64,000 bases of DNA. Origin: JADKAV01 sp963732355. GTDB taxonomy: Bacteria > Actinomycetota > Actinomycetes > S36-B12 > UBA10799. The position numbers were made by a program, and so were the translations under genes. The notes below the pieces were generated by a model. It made no database searches and was not told where the DNA came from. It was given only the letters and a program-made list of their open reading frames with translations. This document shows positions 25,446-33,322 of the stretch, piece after piece; position 1 is the first letter of the stretch; each line of letters opens with the position of its first letter. The stretch lies in contig CAVSZD010000010.1 in assembly GCA_963732355.1 (NCBI GenBank), positions 186,001-250,000 of the forward strand, read 5' to 3'.

Positions 25446-26297
25446 TCAACCCTCCGGAGTAGTGAGTATCTCGGAGCCGGTGTCGGTCACCAGGATCGTG
25501 TGTTCGAACTGCGCCGTTCGCTTGCGATCCAAAGTGACCACGGTCCAGCCGTCGTCCCAGATCTCGTAGTTGATGGTTCCGAGCGTGAGCATAGGCTCAA
25601 TCGTGAACGTCATGCCTGTTTCGAGAACAAGGTTGGAGTTCGGGTCGTCGTAGTGCGGGACGATCAACCCGGAGTGGAAGGAGGTCCCGATGCCGTGTCC
25701 TGTGAAGTCGCGGACCACGCCGTATCCGAAGCGCTTGGCGTAGCTCTCGATCACCCGGCCGACCACGTTGAGGGTGCGCCCCGGGGCGACGGCCTTGATC
25801 GCGCGCAGAGTGGCCTGTTCGGTGCGTTCGACCAGCAGGCGAGACTCCTCATCAACCTCACCTGCCAGGAACGTTGCGTTGGTGTCGCCGTGCACGCCGC
25901 CGATGAAAGCGGTGATGTCGATGTTGACGATGTCCCCGTCGGCCACCACCGTCGAGTCGGGGATGCCGTGGCAGATCACTTCATTGAGCGAGGTGCACAG
26001 CGACTTCGGGAAGCCCCGGTAGCCCAGCGTCGACGGGTACGCGCCGTGATCGCACAAGAACTCGTGGCCAATGGCATCAAGTCGGTCTGTCGTCACACCG
26101 GGCACCACGTTGCGGCCGACCTCGGCAAGGGCCTGGGCGGCGATCCGCCCGGCCACGCGCATGGCTGCGATCGTCTCCTCGTCCTTGACCTCCGGACCGA
26201 GGTAAGGCGTGGGCTGGGGCCGCCCGACGTACTCGGGCCGCTCGATCTGCGCCGGCACGGAGCGCACGGCGGAGATACGGCCAGGGGCTACGGTCAT
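25446..26297 (-). CDS. map: Methionine aminopeptidase, type I
   Basis: ATG 26297 gives 283 residues. An N-terminal extension of about 40 residues (with the SH3-binding-like PQPTPYLGP common in actinobacterial MetAP1c) precedes the pita-bread fold. The five metal ligands are visible in VNIDITAFIGGVHGDTNATF (two Asp), FTGHGIGTSFH (His), FTIEPM (Glu) and QFEHT (Glu). The enzyme removes the initiator Met from nascent proteins. It is followed directly by ppgK. Confidence 0.95.
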   Translation of the reverse strand: MTVAPGRISAVRSVPAQIERPEYVGRPQPTPYLGPEVKDEETIAAMRVAGRIAAQALAEVGRNVVPGVTTDRLDAIGHEFLCDHGAYPSTLGYRGFPKSLCTSLNEVICHGIPDSTVVADGDIVNIDITAFIGGVHGDTNATFLAGEVDEESRLLVERTEQATLRAIKAVAPGRTLNVVGRVIESYAKRFGYGVVRDFTGHGIGTSFHSGLIVPHYDDPNSNLVLETGMTFTIEPMLTLGTINYEIWDDGWTVVTLDRKRTAQFEHTILVTDTGSEILTTPEG

Positions 26298-26348
26298 AAC
26301 ATGCAGTCTAGGCGCGAGGATCGGGCCAGGACGGATTCGGAGGACGAC

Positions 26349-26558
26349 ATGAAGTGGTATTACTGCTTGCTGCACAACCGCGTCGAGCCGGAGAAGGGGT
26401 GCGCGAACTCCGAGCGCCTCGGCCCCTATGACTCCGAAGACCAAGCAGCTCACGCCTTCGACATCGCCCGCAAGCGCAACGAGGATTGGGATGCAGGCGA
26501 GCGGGAGTGGGGCACCAAGAGTGACGAGCAGGTCGACCTGGGCAAGGACACCGACTAG
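26349..26558 (+). CDS. Small conserved acidic/charged protein
   Basis: A 69-residue ORF begins at ATG 26349 after a GGAGG site. The sequence MKWYYCLLHNRVEPEKGCAN followed by ERLGPYDSEDQAAHAFD resembles a small actinobacterial protein that I have seen next to map, with a CxLH-x-V and GC-x-N-x-x-RLGPY pattern; no function is assigned to it to my knowledge. The two Cys and the His might bind metal. It is divergent from map, which starts 51 nt away. Confidence 0.65.
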   Translation: MKWYYCLLHNRVEPEKGCANSERLGPYDSEDQAAHAFDIARKRNEDWDAGEREWGTKSDEQVDLGKDTD

Positions 26559-26611
26559 CGACCCCTTGACCGCGCGCGCCAGCAACTGAGCAGGCTGGCA
26601 CACTGGCGCCC

Positions 26612-27244
26612 ATGACGACGATCGCAGTACTGGGTGGAACCGGTCCGCAGGGCAAAGGTTTGGCAGTTCGCTGGGCGGCGGCAGGAATCGACGTGGTGCT
26701 TGGATCACGCGATCCGGCCCGCGCGCAGGCGGCCGCTGCGGAGCTCGGTGTGCAGGGGGCGGGAAACCTCGAGGCGGCCCAAAGGGGCGACATCGTCCTG
26801 GTCGCAGTTCCCTACGACGGTCATGCCGACATCATCGCCGAGGTTGCCGACGCCGTTGCCGGCAAGATCCTAATCGATTGCGTCAACCCGCTCGGTTTCG
26901 ACAAACAAGGACCCTTTCCGCTGGCCGTGCCCGAAGGTTCGGCGGCCCAGCAGGCGGCTGCCTTGGCGCCTCAGGCGCGGGTGGTTGCCGCGTTCCACCA
27001 CGTGAGTGCTGTCTTGCTCGCGGACCTCGAGCACCTTTTGGATATCGACATCATGGTTCTGGCCGAGGACCGGGACGCGGCCGATGAGGTGATTGCCCTC
27101 GCCGACCGGATCCCAGGCATGCGCGGTGTTTTCGCCGGCCGGTTGCGCAACGCCGCGCAGGTCGAGGCGCTCACGGCCAACCTGATCGCCATCAACCGCC
27201 GGTACAAGATCCACGCCGGGGTCAAGGTGACGGATTTGCCCTGA
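26612..27244 (+). CDS. npdG: NADPH:coenzyme F420 oxidoreductase
   Basis: A 210-residue Rossmann protein from ATG 26612. MTTIAVLGGTGPQGKGLAVRWA is the dinucleotide loop, VVLGSRDPARA the NADP phosphate site, and LVAVPYDGHADII, ILIDCVNPLGF, VVAAFHHVSA and GMRGVFAGRLRNAAQVEALT match F420:NADPH oxidoreductase (TIGR01915 type). It moves hydride between F420H2 and NADP. Its presence says the organism makes or uses F420. The TGA overlaps the ATG of the next small membrane protein. Confidence 0.85.
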   Translation: MTTIAVLGGTGPQGKGLAVRWAAAGIDVVLGSRDPARAQAAAAELGVQGAGNLEAAQRGDIVLVAVPYDGHADIIAEVADAVAGKILIDCVNPLGFDKQGPFPLAVPEGSAAQQAAALAPQARVVAAFHHVSAVLLADLEHLLDIDIMVLAEDRDAADEVIALADRIPGMRGVFAGRLRNAAQVEALTANLIAINRRYKIHAGVKVTDLP

Positions 27245-27528
27245 TGGCGTGGTTGAGTCCCAACGACGTGGAGGGCAGGATCCAGCACGCTCTGCGCGTG
27301 GAGCGGGTCTTGGTCAATCTCGGGTGGTTCGTGGCGGTCGTGGGGGTCGTGGCAGTACTGGCCACCCTGGGTACTGCTCTCTGGGGTGAGACCTCGTGGT
27401 CACGTGCGCTGGTCGCGGCCTTCGGGATCTTGGCGGCCACGGTTCTCTCCGGAGCGGCAGCTTACGGCTCTGGTACCAACATCGGCCTTGCGGCCGTGCG
27501 GTTGAAGCGCGACGTGGATAAGTCGTGA
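27244..27528 (+). CDS. Small two-helix membrane protein
   Basis: A 94-residue protein whose ATG overlaps the npdG stop (TGATG). Two hydrophobic segments (residues about 24-45 and 56-72) are separated by a short polar loop; the ends are charged. No family is recognised. Coupling with npdG suggests the same transcript, but no functional link is evident. Confidence 0.6.
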   Translation: MAWLSPNDVEGRIQHALRVERVLVNLGWFVAVVGVVAVLATLGTALWGETSWSRALVAAFGILAATVLSGAAAYGSGTNIGLAAVRLKRDVDKS

Positions 27529-27605
27529 CAGGTCGCGGGGGTGGGTGGCCGCCTGGGGCCGTTTGCCCGCGGGGGGGCCGTTTGCCCGCGGGGCCGTTTG
27601 CCCGC

Positions 27606-27673
27606 GTTAGAGGTTGTGGTCCTGGTTAGCGAATCCACGCGTTGTTTCTCTAACCAACAGCACAACCTCTAAC
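27606..27673. repeat. 68-bp palindromic repeat, copy B
   Basis: Same 68-bp length and ends as copy A. The loop TCCACGCGTTGT is the reverse complement of the copy E loop, so this copy is in the opposite orientation. The left arm has four mismatches against the right arm (GTCC versus CTGT in the middle and one base near the loop). Confidence 0.9.
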
Positions 27674-27731
27674 CAACGGCGGGGCGCCGGTTGAACCGCG
27701 ACCGCCGGGCCGCCTGGGGCCGTTTGCCCGC

Positions 27732-27799
27732 GTTAGAGGTTGTGGTCCTGGTTAGCGAATCCACGCGTTGTTTCTCTAACCAACAGCACAACCTCTAAC
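27732..27799. repeat. 68-bp palindromic repeat, copy C
   Basis: Identical to copy B over all 68 bases, including the same four arm mismatches and the same loop, so B, C and D are recent duplicates of each other. Confidence 0.9.
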
Positions 27800-27913
27800 C
27801 AACGCGGGGCGCCGGTCGAACCGCGACCGCGGGGCGCCGTTGAACCGCGACCGCCGGGCCGCCGGCGCCGGTTGAACCGCGACCGCCGGGCCGCCTGGGG
27901 CCGTTTGAACCGC

Positions 27914-27981
27914 GTTAGAGGTTGTGGTCCTGGTTAGCGAATCCACGCGTTGTTTCTCTAACCAACAGCACAACCTCTAAC
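27914..27981. repeat. 68-bp palindromic repeat, copy D
   Basis: Identical to copies B and C. The preceding module differs (CCGTTTGAACCGC instead of CCGTTTGCCCGC), a hybrid of the two module types of the array. Confidence 0.9.
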
Positions 27982-28063
27982 CAACGGCGGGGCGCCGGTT
28001 GAACCGCGACCGCGACCGCGACCAACCGCGGGGCGCCGAGCGGTTTAACCCCAACAGCACCCC

Positions 28064-28891
28064 TCAGGAGTACTGGTGCTCGGGACCGGGGTAGGTGCCC
28101 TCGACCACCTCGCCGGCCCAGGTTTGCACCGCCTCAGTCAGCACGGAACGCAGGTCGGCGTACTGCTTGACGAATTTGGGGGGTTTGCCCGGGGTCAATC
28201 CGGCCATGTCTTGCCACACCAGGACCTGAGCGTCGGTGTGTGGGCCCGCGCCGATGCCGATAGTCGGGATCGACACCGCGCGCGTCACGGCGTCGGCCAG
28301 GTCGGACGGCACCACCTCCAGGACGGTGGCGAAGGCGCCAGCCTGCTCCATGTGCTTGGCGTCGAGGATCAGCTTCTGGCCCGCCTCGCCCCGGCCCTGG
28401 ACCTTGTAGCCGCCGAACTGGTGTACCGACTGCGGGGTGAGTCCCAGGTGGGCCATCACCGGGATGCCGGCACTGGTCAGGAACTCGACGTGGGGCAGGA
28501 CCCGCTCGCCGCCCTCGAGTTTGACCGCATGTGCCCCTGCCTCCTTCATGAAACGGGTGGCCGTGGCCAAGGCCTGTTGTGGGGATTCCTGGTACGAGCC
28601 GAACGGGAGGTCGGCCACGACCATTGCGCGCTGCGACCCCCGCACAACGGCAGCAACCAGCCCGATCAGGTCGTCGACCGTTACCGGGATGGTCGAATCG
28701 TGGCCGTAGACGACCATTGCGGCAGAGTCGCCGACGAGTATCACGGGGATACCTGCGGAGTCGAAAAGGCCGGCGGTGAGTGCGTCGTACGCGGTGATCA
28801 TGGGCCACTTCTCGCCGCGCTCTTTTGCAGCGGCAAGGTCCTTGATCGTCACGCGACGACCAGTGGCGGGGCCGTAAAGGGTTTCGGACAT
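28064..28891 (-). CDS. panB: 3-methyl-2-oxobutanoate hydroxymethyltransferase
   Basis: A 275-residue TIM-barrel enzyme with the PanB signatures MITAYDALTAGLFDSAGIP, VGDSAAMVVYGHDST, ADLPFGSYQESP, VKLEGG, AHLGLTPQSVHQFGG and GIGAGPHTDAQVLVWQDM. It adds a hydroxymethyl group from methylene-tetrahydrofolate to 2-oxoisovalerate to make ketopantoate, the first committed step of pantothenate and coenzyme A synthesis. The Mg ligands Asp and Glu are present. It is alone; panC is not in the window. Its 3' end faces the repeat array. Confidence 0.95.
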   Translation of the reverse strand: MSETLYGPATGRRVTIKDLAAAKERGEKWPMITAYDALTAGLFDSAGIPVILVGDSAAMVVYGHDSTIPVTVDDLIGLVAAVVRGSQRAMVVADLPFGSYQESPQQALATATRFMKEAGAHAVKLEGGERVLPHVEFLTSAGIPVMAHLGLTPQSVHQFGGYKVQGRGEAGQKLILDAKHMEQAGAFATVLEVVPSDLADAVTRAVSIPTIGIGAGPHTDAQVLVWQDMAGLTPGKPPKFVKQYADLRSVLTEAVQTWAGEVVEGTYPGPEHQYS

Positions 28892-29025
28892 CGGGAGCTA
28901 CCTCCAAGCCTCGAGGCTCACTGTGAGTCCCCGGACGCCACCATGGTGACATACGACGCCCCGATTCGGCCAGAGGTGAACCTCACAGCGCCAGCTTGTA
29001 GCGTGTCGCACGCGGGGGATAGGAT

Positions 29026-29040
29026 ACGGAACAGTTCCGT
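29026..29040. promoter_or_regulatory. Palindromic operator upstream of the MFS exporter
   Basis: ACGGAACAGTTCCGT is a perfect 15-bp palindrome (7-bp arms, one central base) 23 nt before the MFS ATG, followed by TTCGTAAT. The position and form fit the target of the TetR regulator encoded as the last gene of this unit (30695-31283), which would then repress the exporter and itself. Confidence 0.55.
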
Positions 29041-29063
29041 TTCGTAATAGAAGGCCGGTAGAC

Positions 29064-30698
29064 ATGAAGCAGCCCACAGGACATCCCCGCCGTTGGCAGA
29101 TTCTGACGGTTCTGGTCGTGAGCCTGCTGGTCGTGGTGCTGGACAACACGATCCTCAACGTCGCGATCAAGACGATCCAGGAGGATCTGGAGGCCACCCA
29201 GAACGAGATCGTCTGGGCGATCAACTCCTACACCCTGGTGTTCGCTGCGCTGCTGTTCACATGGGGCGTGCTCGGTGACCGCTATGGGCGAAAGAAGATC
29301 CTGGTGATCGGCTTGGCCCTGTTCGGCCTTGCGTCTGCACTCAGCGCGTTCGCCCAGGACCCCACCCAACTTGATCGTCGCCCGCGGACTGATGGGCATC
29401 GGAGGCGCGTCGGTGCTGCCGGTGACACTGGCCATCATCACGGTTGTCTTTCCGCCCCACGAGCGAGGCAAGGCCATCGGGATCTGGGCTGCGGCAGTTG
29501 GCGGGGCAGTGGCGATCGGCCCCGTTCTCGGCGGGTTCCTGCTCGAGCACTACTGGTGGGGTTCGGTCTTCCTCATCAATGTCCCGATCGTCATCGTCGG
29601 CATTGCGGGGATCCTCGTTCTCGTCCCGGAATCGAAGAATCCGAACCCAGGTCGACTGGATCCGCTGGGCCTGCTGATGAGCATCTCGGGCCTCATGTTG
29701 CTGGTCTACGGGATCCAGCACGGCGGCGACACCCAGGAATGGTTCAGTCCGGACGTGGCCGGGTGCATCGTCGCTGGGTTGGCGATCCTAGTGGCCTTCA
29801 TCTGGTTGGAATTCCGCAGCAGTCACCCGTCCTTGGACATGTCGTTGTTCTCGATCCGGTCGTTCTCGGCATCGCTCACAACCGTGTCTTTGACGTTTGC
29901 TGCGATGACAGGGTCGCTGCTGTTCCTGGCTTTCTACATGCAGTTGGTGCGCGGCTACAGCCCCTTGCAGGCTGGGCTTGTTCACGCTTCCCGTGGCCGT
30001 TGGGACAACTACTCGCAGCACCGCGCAGCGCGAAGATGGTCGAACGATTCGGTGCTCGCAAAGTCATAGCCTTCGGGCTGGTTCTGGCCGGCCTGGTGTT
30101 CATCTCGATCGCTTTGCTGGAGCAGAGCAGCCCCGCTTGGGTGTTGCTGGTCACCTGGTTCTTCCTGGGCTTCGGTCTCGGAAACGTCATCGCCCCCTGC
30201 ACCACCCGGATGACTCTGGCGACGCCTCCGGAGAAGTCCGGCGCGGGGTCGGCCGTGCAGAACACGGTGCGGCAGGTCGCTGCGGCTATCGGCATCGCAG
30301 TGTTGTCGTCGGTGGTCGCGGTCGTGTACAGCAACGCCATGTCCAGCAAGCCGGGAATCGCGCAGTTGCCATCGCAGCTGCAGGAGCCGGTCACCGATTC
30401 GATCGGCGGGGCCTACGAGGCCACCGGCAGGGCGGTCGAGGCGGGGCTGCTCGACGCGCAGCAGGCGGCGGCCATTCAGGCAGCGTCGGTCGACAGCTTC
30501 ATGCAAGCGTTCCATCTGGCAGCACTGGGCTCGGCGCTGTTGATCCTGATCGCCCTGATCGTGCTGCTTGTGCGTCTGCCGGCCCAACCTGAGCATGCCG
30601 CGTGGGGCGGCCACGCGGGTCATGTAGAGATTGACCCGGACCTGCCTCCTGACGAGTTCGAGGGCGAGAGCGACCATGAAAGGACAGCCCCGTCATGA
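29064..30698 (+). CDS. MFS drug exporter, DHA2 (14-TMS) family, with three apparent frameshifts
   Basis: The open frame 29064-30698 is only partly the real one. Residues encoded before about 29370 (VLDNTILNVAIKTIQ, motif A GDRYGRKK) and after 30006 (APRSAKMVERFGARK, NVIAPCTTRM) are in this frame, but the middle (LIVARGLMGIGGASVLP, GGFLLEHYWWGSVFLINVP, YMQLVRGYSPLQAGL) is in the next frame, and FTLPVAVG in the third. Removing single bases near 29372, 29978 and 30005 rebuilds one uninterrupted DHA2 exporter with the expected order of motifs. The stop overlaps the TetR ATG. Proton-driven efflux of drugs or metabolites is likely. Confidence 0.8.
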   Translation: MKQPTGHPRRWQILTVLVVSLLVVVLDNTILNVAIKTIQEDLEATQNEIVWAINSYTLVFAALLFTWGVLGDRYGRKKILVIGLALFGLASALSAFAQDPTQLDRRPRTDGHRRRVGAAGDTGHHHGCLSAPRARQGHRDLGCGSWRGSGDRPRSRRVPARALLVGFGLPHQCPDRHRRHCGDPRSRPGIEESEPRSTGSAGPADEHLGPHVAGLRDPARRRHPGMVQSGRGRVHRRWVGDPSGLHLVGIPQQSPVLGHVVVLDPVVLGIAHNRVFDVCCDDRVAAVPGFLHAVGARLQPLAGWACSRFPWPLGQLLAAPRSAKMVERFGARKVIAFGLVLAGLVFISIALLEQSSPAWVLLVTWFFLGFGLGNVIAPCTTRMTLATPPEKSGAGSAVQNTVRQVAAAIGIAVLSSVVAVVYSNAMSSKPGIAQLPSQLQEPVTDSIGGAYEATGRAVEAGLLDAQQAAAIQAASVDSFMQAFHLAALGSALLILIALIVLLVRLPAQPEHAAWGGHAGHVEIDPDLPPDEFEGESDHERTAPS

Positions 30699-31283
30699 CG
30701 GGCAAGGCACGGGGGCGGCCACGGGATCCTCGGGTGGACGAAGCCGTGTCCACACACCTTCTGCAACTGATGGCCGAGCGAGGTCCAAGCGGCTTCTCCA
30801 TGGATGAACTCGCGGCACGCTCGGGCGTGGGGAAGGCCGCCATCTACCGCCGGTACCGCTCGCGCGAGGAAATGGAACAGGCCGGCCTTGCCGCGATCAA
30901 CGAGGACCTGCCCGATGTCAGCGATCTGCCGGTCAGGCAGGCTCTGGTCACACTGCTGACCTGGCTCGCCGGTTCACATGCTGCCGGGATGACTCCCACC
31001 TGGCTGCTCGCCATGCAGAGGATGCCGGCCGTGCGTGACCTCTACAGGGCCAAGATCTCCGGTCCGCGCATAGTGGCATTGATGGGCATACTGCAACGGG
31101 GTCAGGCAGACGGAGTTCTGCGCGGGGACTTGAACCTTCCGGATGCAATGCGGATCCTCGAGTTCAGTGGCCATCATGGCCGGGATGCAAAGGACAGTCG
31201 CGGCAGAGCACGTGGACATGTCTGCGATGGTCGATCTGATCCTCCAGGGGATGATCAATCCGACTCTCGCCAGCGGTTCGTGA
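30695..31283 (+). CDS. TetR-family regulator, frameshifted near the 3' end
   Basis: The N-terminal helix-turn-helix (GFSMDELAARSGVGKAAIYRRY) is typical of TetR. Up to LPDAMRILEF the frame is normal; then the sequence continues sensibly only after dropping one base at about 31166, giving VAIMAGMQRTVAAEHVD and ending IN-PTLASGS at TGA 31283. Without that correction the frame runs on to 31408 with non-protein-like sequence. The gene overlaps the MFS stop by four bases and converges with nadE (29-nt overlap). It should control the exporter through the palindrome at 29026-29040. Confidence 0.8.
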
Positions 31284-32949
31284 TCGGCAAACGGCGGTCG
31301 CGTCCGAACGCCCGGAACGTGATCTTCGTGCCAGGCGGGTACTGGCGACGCTTCCACTCCGCAGCGTCGGTGAGTTGCACGATCCGCGCGACCAACTCCT
31401 GGTCGTAGCCGCGTTGTGCCAGTTCCACCGAGCCCATGTCGGCGCCCACATAGTCCTCAAGCACCCGGTCGAGCAGCGCATAGTCAGGTAGAGAATCTGA
31501 ATCAAGCTGATCCGGGCGCAACTCCGCGGACGGCGGTTTCTCGATGCTGTTGACCGGGATCGGTCCGGATTCCCCTGCTCGTTGGGCGGCGCCGTTGCGC
31601 CACAGTGCCATCTCCCAGACCAATGTCTTCGGCACATCCTTGATCGGGGCGAAACCACCAACGGCGTCCCCATAGATCGTCGAGTAGCCGACGGCCAATT
31701 CGCTCTTGTTCCCCGTCGCCAGTGTGAGGTGGCTCTCCGAATTGCTGATCGCCATCAGGATGGCGCCCCGGACCCGTGCCTGCAGGTTCTCCGCGGCCAA
31801 GCCGGTGAGCCCGAGGTTGCGGTCGTATGCCTCGACCATGTCGTTGATCTCTATGGTGCGAAGGTTCATCCCGGTGAGTGCGGCCGATGCGGCAGCATCG
31901 TCCATCGAGTGCTGTGAGGAGTACTGGCTGGGCATGCGCACGCCGTGCACGTTGGCCGGGCCGAGCGCGTCGCAGGCGATCGCCGCGACCAGTGCCGAGT
32001 CGATGCCCCCGGACATGCCCAGGACCACCGAGGAGAATCCGTTCTTGCCCACGTAGTCCCGCAGCCCGGTGACCAGGGCCATGTACACCTCGCGGGCATC
32101 GCTGAGCGGTTCGGCGACAACGGGGATGATCGGTGCGAGTTGGACGCATGCGGGCAGCTCTGCCTGCGCCGGGGCGCTGGCGTCCGGGCAGGTGAGGTCG
32201 GCGACGAGCAGGTCGTCGACGAACTGCGGCGACCGGGCCAGCAGAGCGCCGTCGGGGGTCACGATCATGGAGTCGCCATCGAAGACAAGTTCGTCCTGCC
32301 CACCCCACATGTTGACGTAGGCGATCGTGCATCCGAGCTCACGTGCCCGGGTCGCGCACAGTTGCAGCCGGACGTCGTCCTTGTTGCGCTCGTACGGACT
32401 GCCGTTGATGACCAGCAGGACACCGGGCGCAGCCCCTGCGAGGTCGGTCAAGGGACCAGCGCTGACCCAGATGTCCTCGCAGATCGCCAGAGCGACGTCG
32501 GCCTGGCCCACCCGGATCCGGCAGGGCGCGCTGCCGGGACGGAAGTAGCGCTGCTCGTCGAAGACCCCGTAGTTGGGCAGGTGGTGCTTGGCGTAGTCCG
32601 CTACAACCGCCCCGTTGTGCAGCACGGCTGCGGCGTTGTGTCCACGTCGGTCGCCGGGTTGTCCGCTCGCCGGTGCGAGGTGCCCGACCACCACGGCGAT
32701 GCCCCCGAGCCCGGCGGCGTCGAGGTCAGATGCCAGGGTCTGCAGTGATCGGTCGCAAGCGTGCTGGAAGCTGGGTCGAAGGGCCAGATCCTCGATCGGG
32801 TAGCCGGTCAGCATCATCTCTGGAAACGCCACGAGATCTGCGCCGACCGATGCCGCCTTCGCTGTCGTCTCGACGACCAGGGCCCGGTTGCCGAGGAGGT
32901 CTCCCACGGTGGGGTTCACCTGGGCCAGAGCGATACGCAGTTGTGCCAT
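31255..32949 (-). CDS. nadE: Glutamine-dependent NAD+ synthetase
   Basis: From ATG 32949 the protein is 564 residues. The N-terminal nitrilase-like amidase has the Glu-Lys-Cys triad: FPEMMLTGYP (Glu), AKHHLPNYGVFDE (Lys) and ALAICEDIW (Cys). The C-terminal ATP-pyrophosphatase domain has VLGMSGGIDSALVAAIA, SQYSSQHSMDDA, LATGNKSELAVGYSTIYGD and KDVPKTLVW. It amidates nicotinic acid adenine dinucleotide with glutamine ammonia. The longer upstream frame (to 33033) is not conserved-looking. Its 3' end overlaps the tetR end. Confidence 0.95.
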   Translation of the reverse strand: MAQLRIALAQVNPTVGDLLGNRALVVETTAKAASVGADLVAFPEMMLTGYPIEDLALRPSFQHACDRSLQTLASDLDAAGLGGIAVVVGHLAPASGQPGDRRGHNAAAVLHNGAVVADYAKHHLPNYGVFDEQRYFRPGSAPCRIRVGQADVALAICEDIWVSAGPLTDLAGAAPGVLLVINGSPYERNKDDVRLQLCATRARELGCTIAYVNMWGGQDELVFDGDSMIVTPDGALLARSPQFVDDLLVADLTCPDASAPAQAELPACVQLAPIIPVVAEPLSDAREVYMALVTGLRDYVGKNGFSSVVLGMSGGIDSALVAAIACDALGPANVHGVRMPSQYSSQHSMDDAAASAALTGMNLRTIEINDMVEAYDRNLGLTGLAAENLQARVRGAILMAISNSESHLTLATGNKSELAVGYSTIYGDAVGGFAPIKDVPKTLVWEMALWRNGAAQRAGESGPIPVNSIEKPPSAELRPDQLDSDSLPDYALLDRVLEDYVGADMGSVELAQRGYDQELVARIVQLTDAAEWKRRQYPPGTKITFRAFGRDRRLPITNRWRESD

Positions 32950-33092
32950 GGGCTCAGTCTGGCAAATGGCGCGCACGTGTCCGCGCGCCCGAGTGGGTAG
33001 CGTGTGTCGGACCCGCCGGCTTTGGAGTGCCATGACCGAAACAGGGTTGTCTCGGCTCCACCTCTTGTCCTTGTGTGGCCCCGACGCCCCGC

Positions 33093-33160
33093 GTTAGAGG
33101 TTGTGCTGTTGGTTAGAGAAACAACGCGTGGATTCTCTAACCAACAGCACAACCTCTAAC
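33093..33160. repeat. 68-bp palindromic repeat, copy E (perfect)
   Basis: Arms 33093-33120 and 33133-33160 are perfect 28-bp reverse complements, loop ACAACGCGTGGA. It lies in the 373-nt divergent gap between nadE and glnA2, in which I see nothing else beyond a weak purine-rich site before glnA2. Compared with copy A one stem pair is changed from C-G to A-T. Confidence 0.9.
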
Positions 33161-33322
33161 CAACGGCACAAGGCTTACGAACAGGCCGCGCTTGCGCAGG
33201 CGACATGGGAATCGACGCCGGTCAGGGCCCGGTGATTCTTGGCGCACGCGTCGGTGCGGCCCGTTGGGAAGCCGGGACGGACGGCCTGACGAGACAGTCC
33301 CGTCATGCGGCAGGATGGGGCC

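Larger units (their letters stand above)
27529..28060. repeat. G+C-rich tandem repeat array containing three 68-bp palindromes
   Basis: This 530-nt gap between the convergent ends of the small membrane gene and panB holds no gene. It is built from 68-bp palindromes at 27606, 27732 and 27914 separated by G+C-rich modules: variants of GGGGCCGTTTGCCCGCG and of GGCGCCGGTTGAACCGCGACC, repeated in different numbers. The first two palindromes are 126 bp apart and the next 182 bp, the extra 56 bp being added modules. Short inverted segments such as CGCGGTTCAACC/GGTTGAACCGCG recur. The pattern suggests unequal recombination of a unit made of palindrome plus module. Confidence 0.85.

Noticed and set aside
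27606..27981. CRISPR-like array of repeats at regular spacing
   Set aside because: The repeated units are 68-bp near-perfect palindromes, the spacers are themselves repeated G+C-rich modules rather than unique sequences, and no cas gene is present.
29064..31283. Programmed ribosomal frameshifting in the MFS and tetR genes
   Set aside because: Four separate shifts would be needed within 2 kb, with no slippery heptamer or pause structure recognised; single-base insertion errors are simpler.
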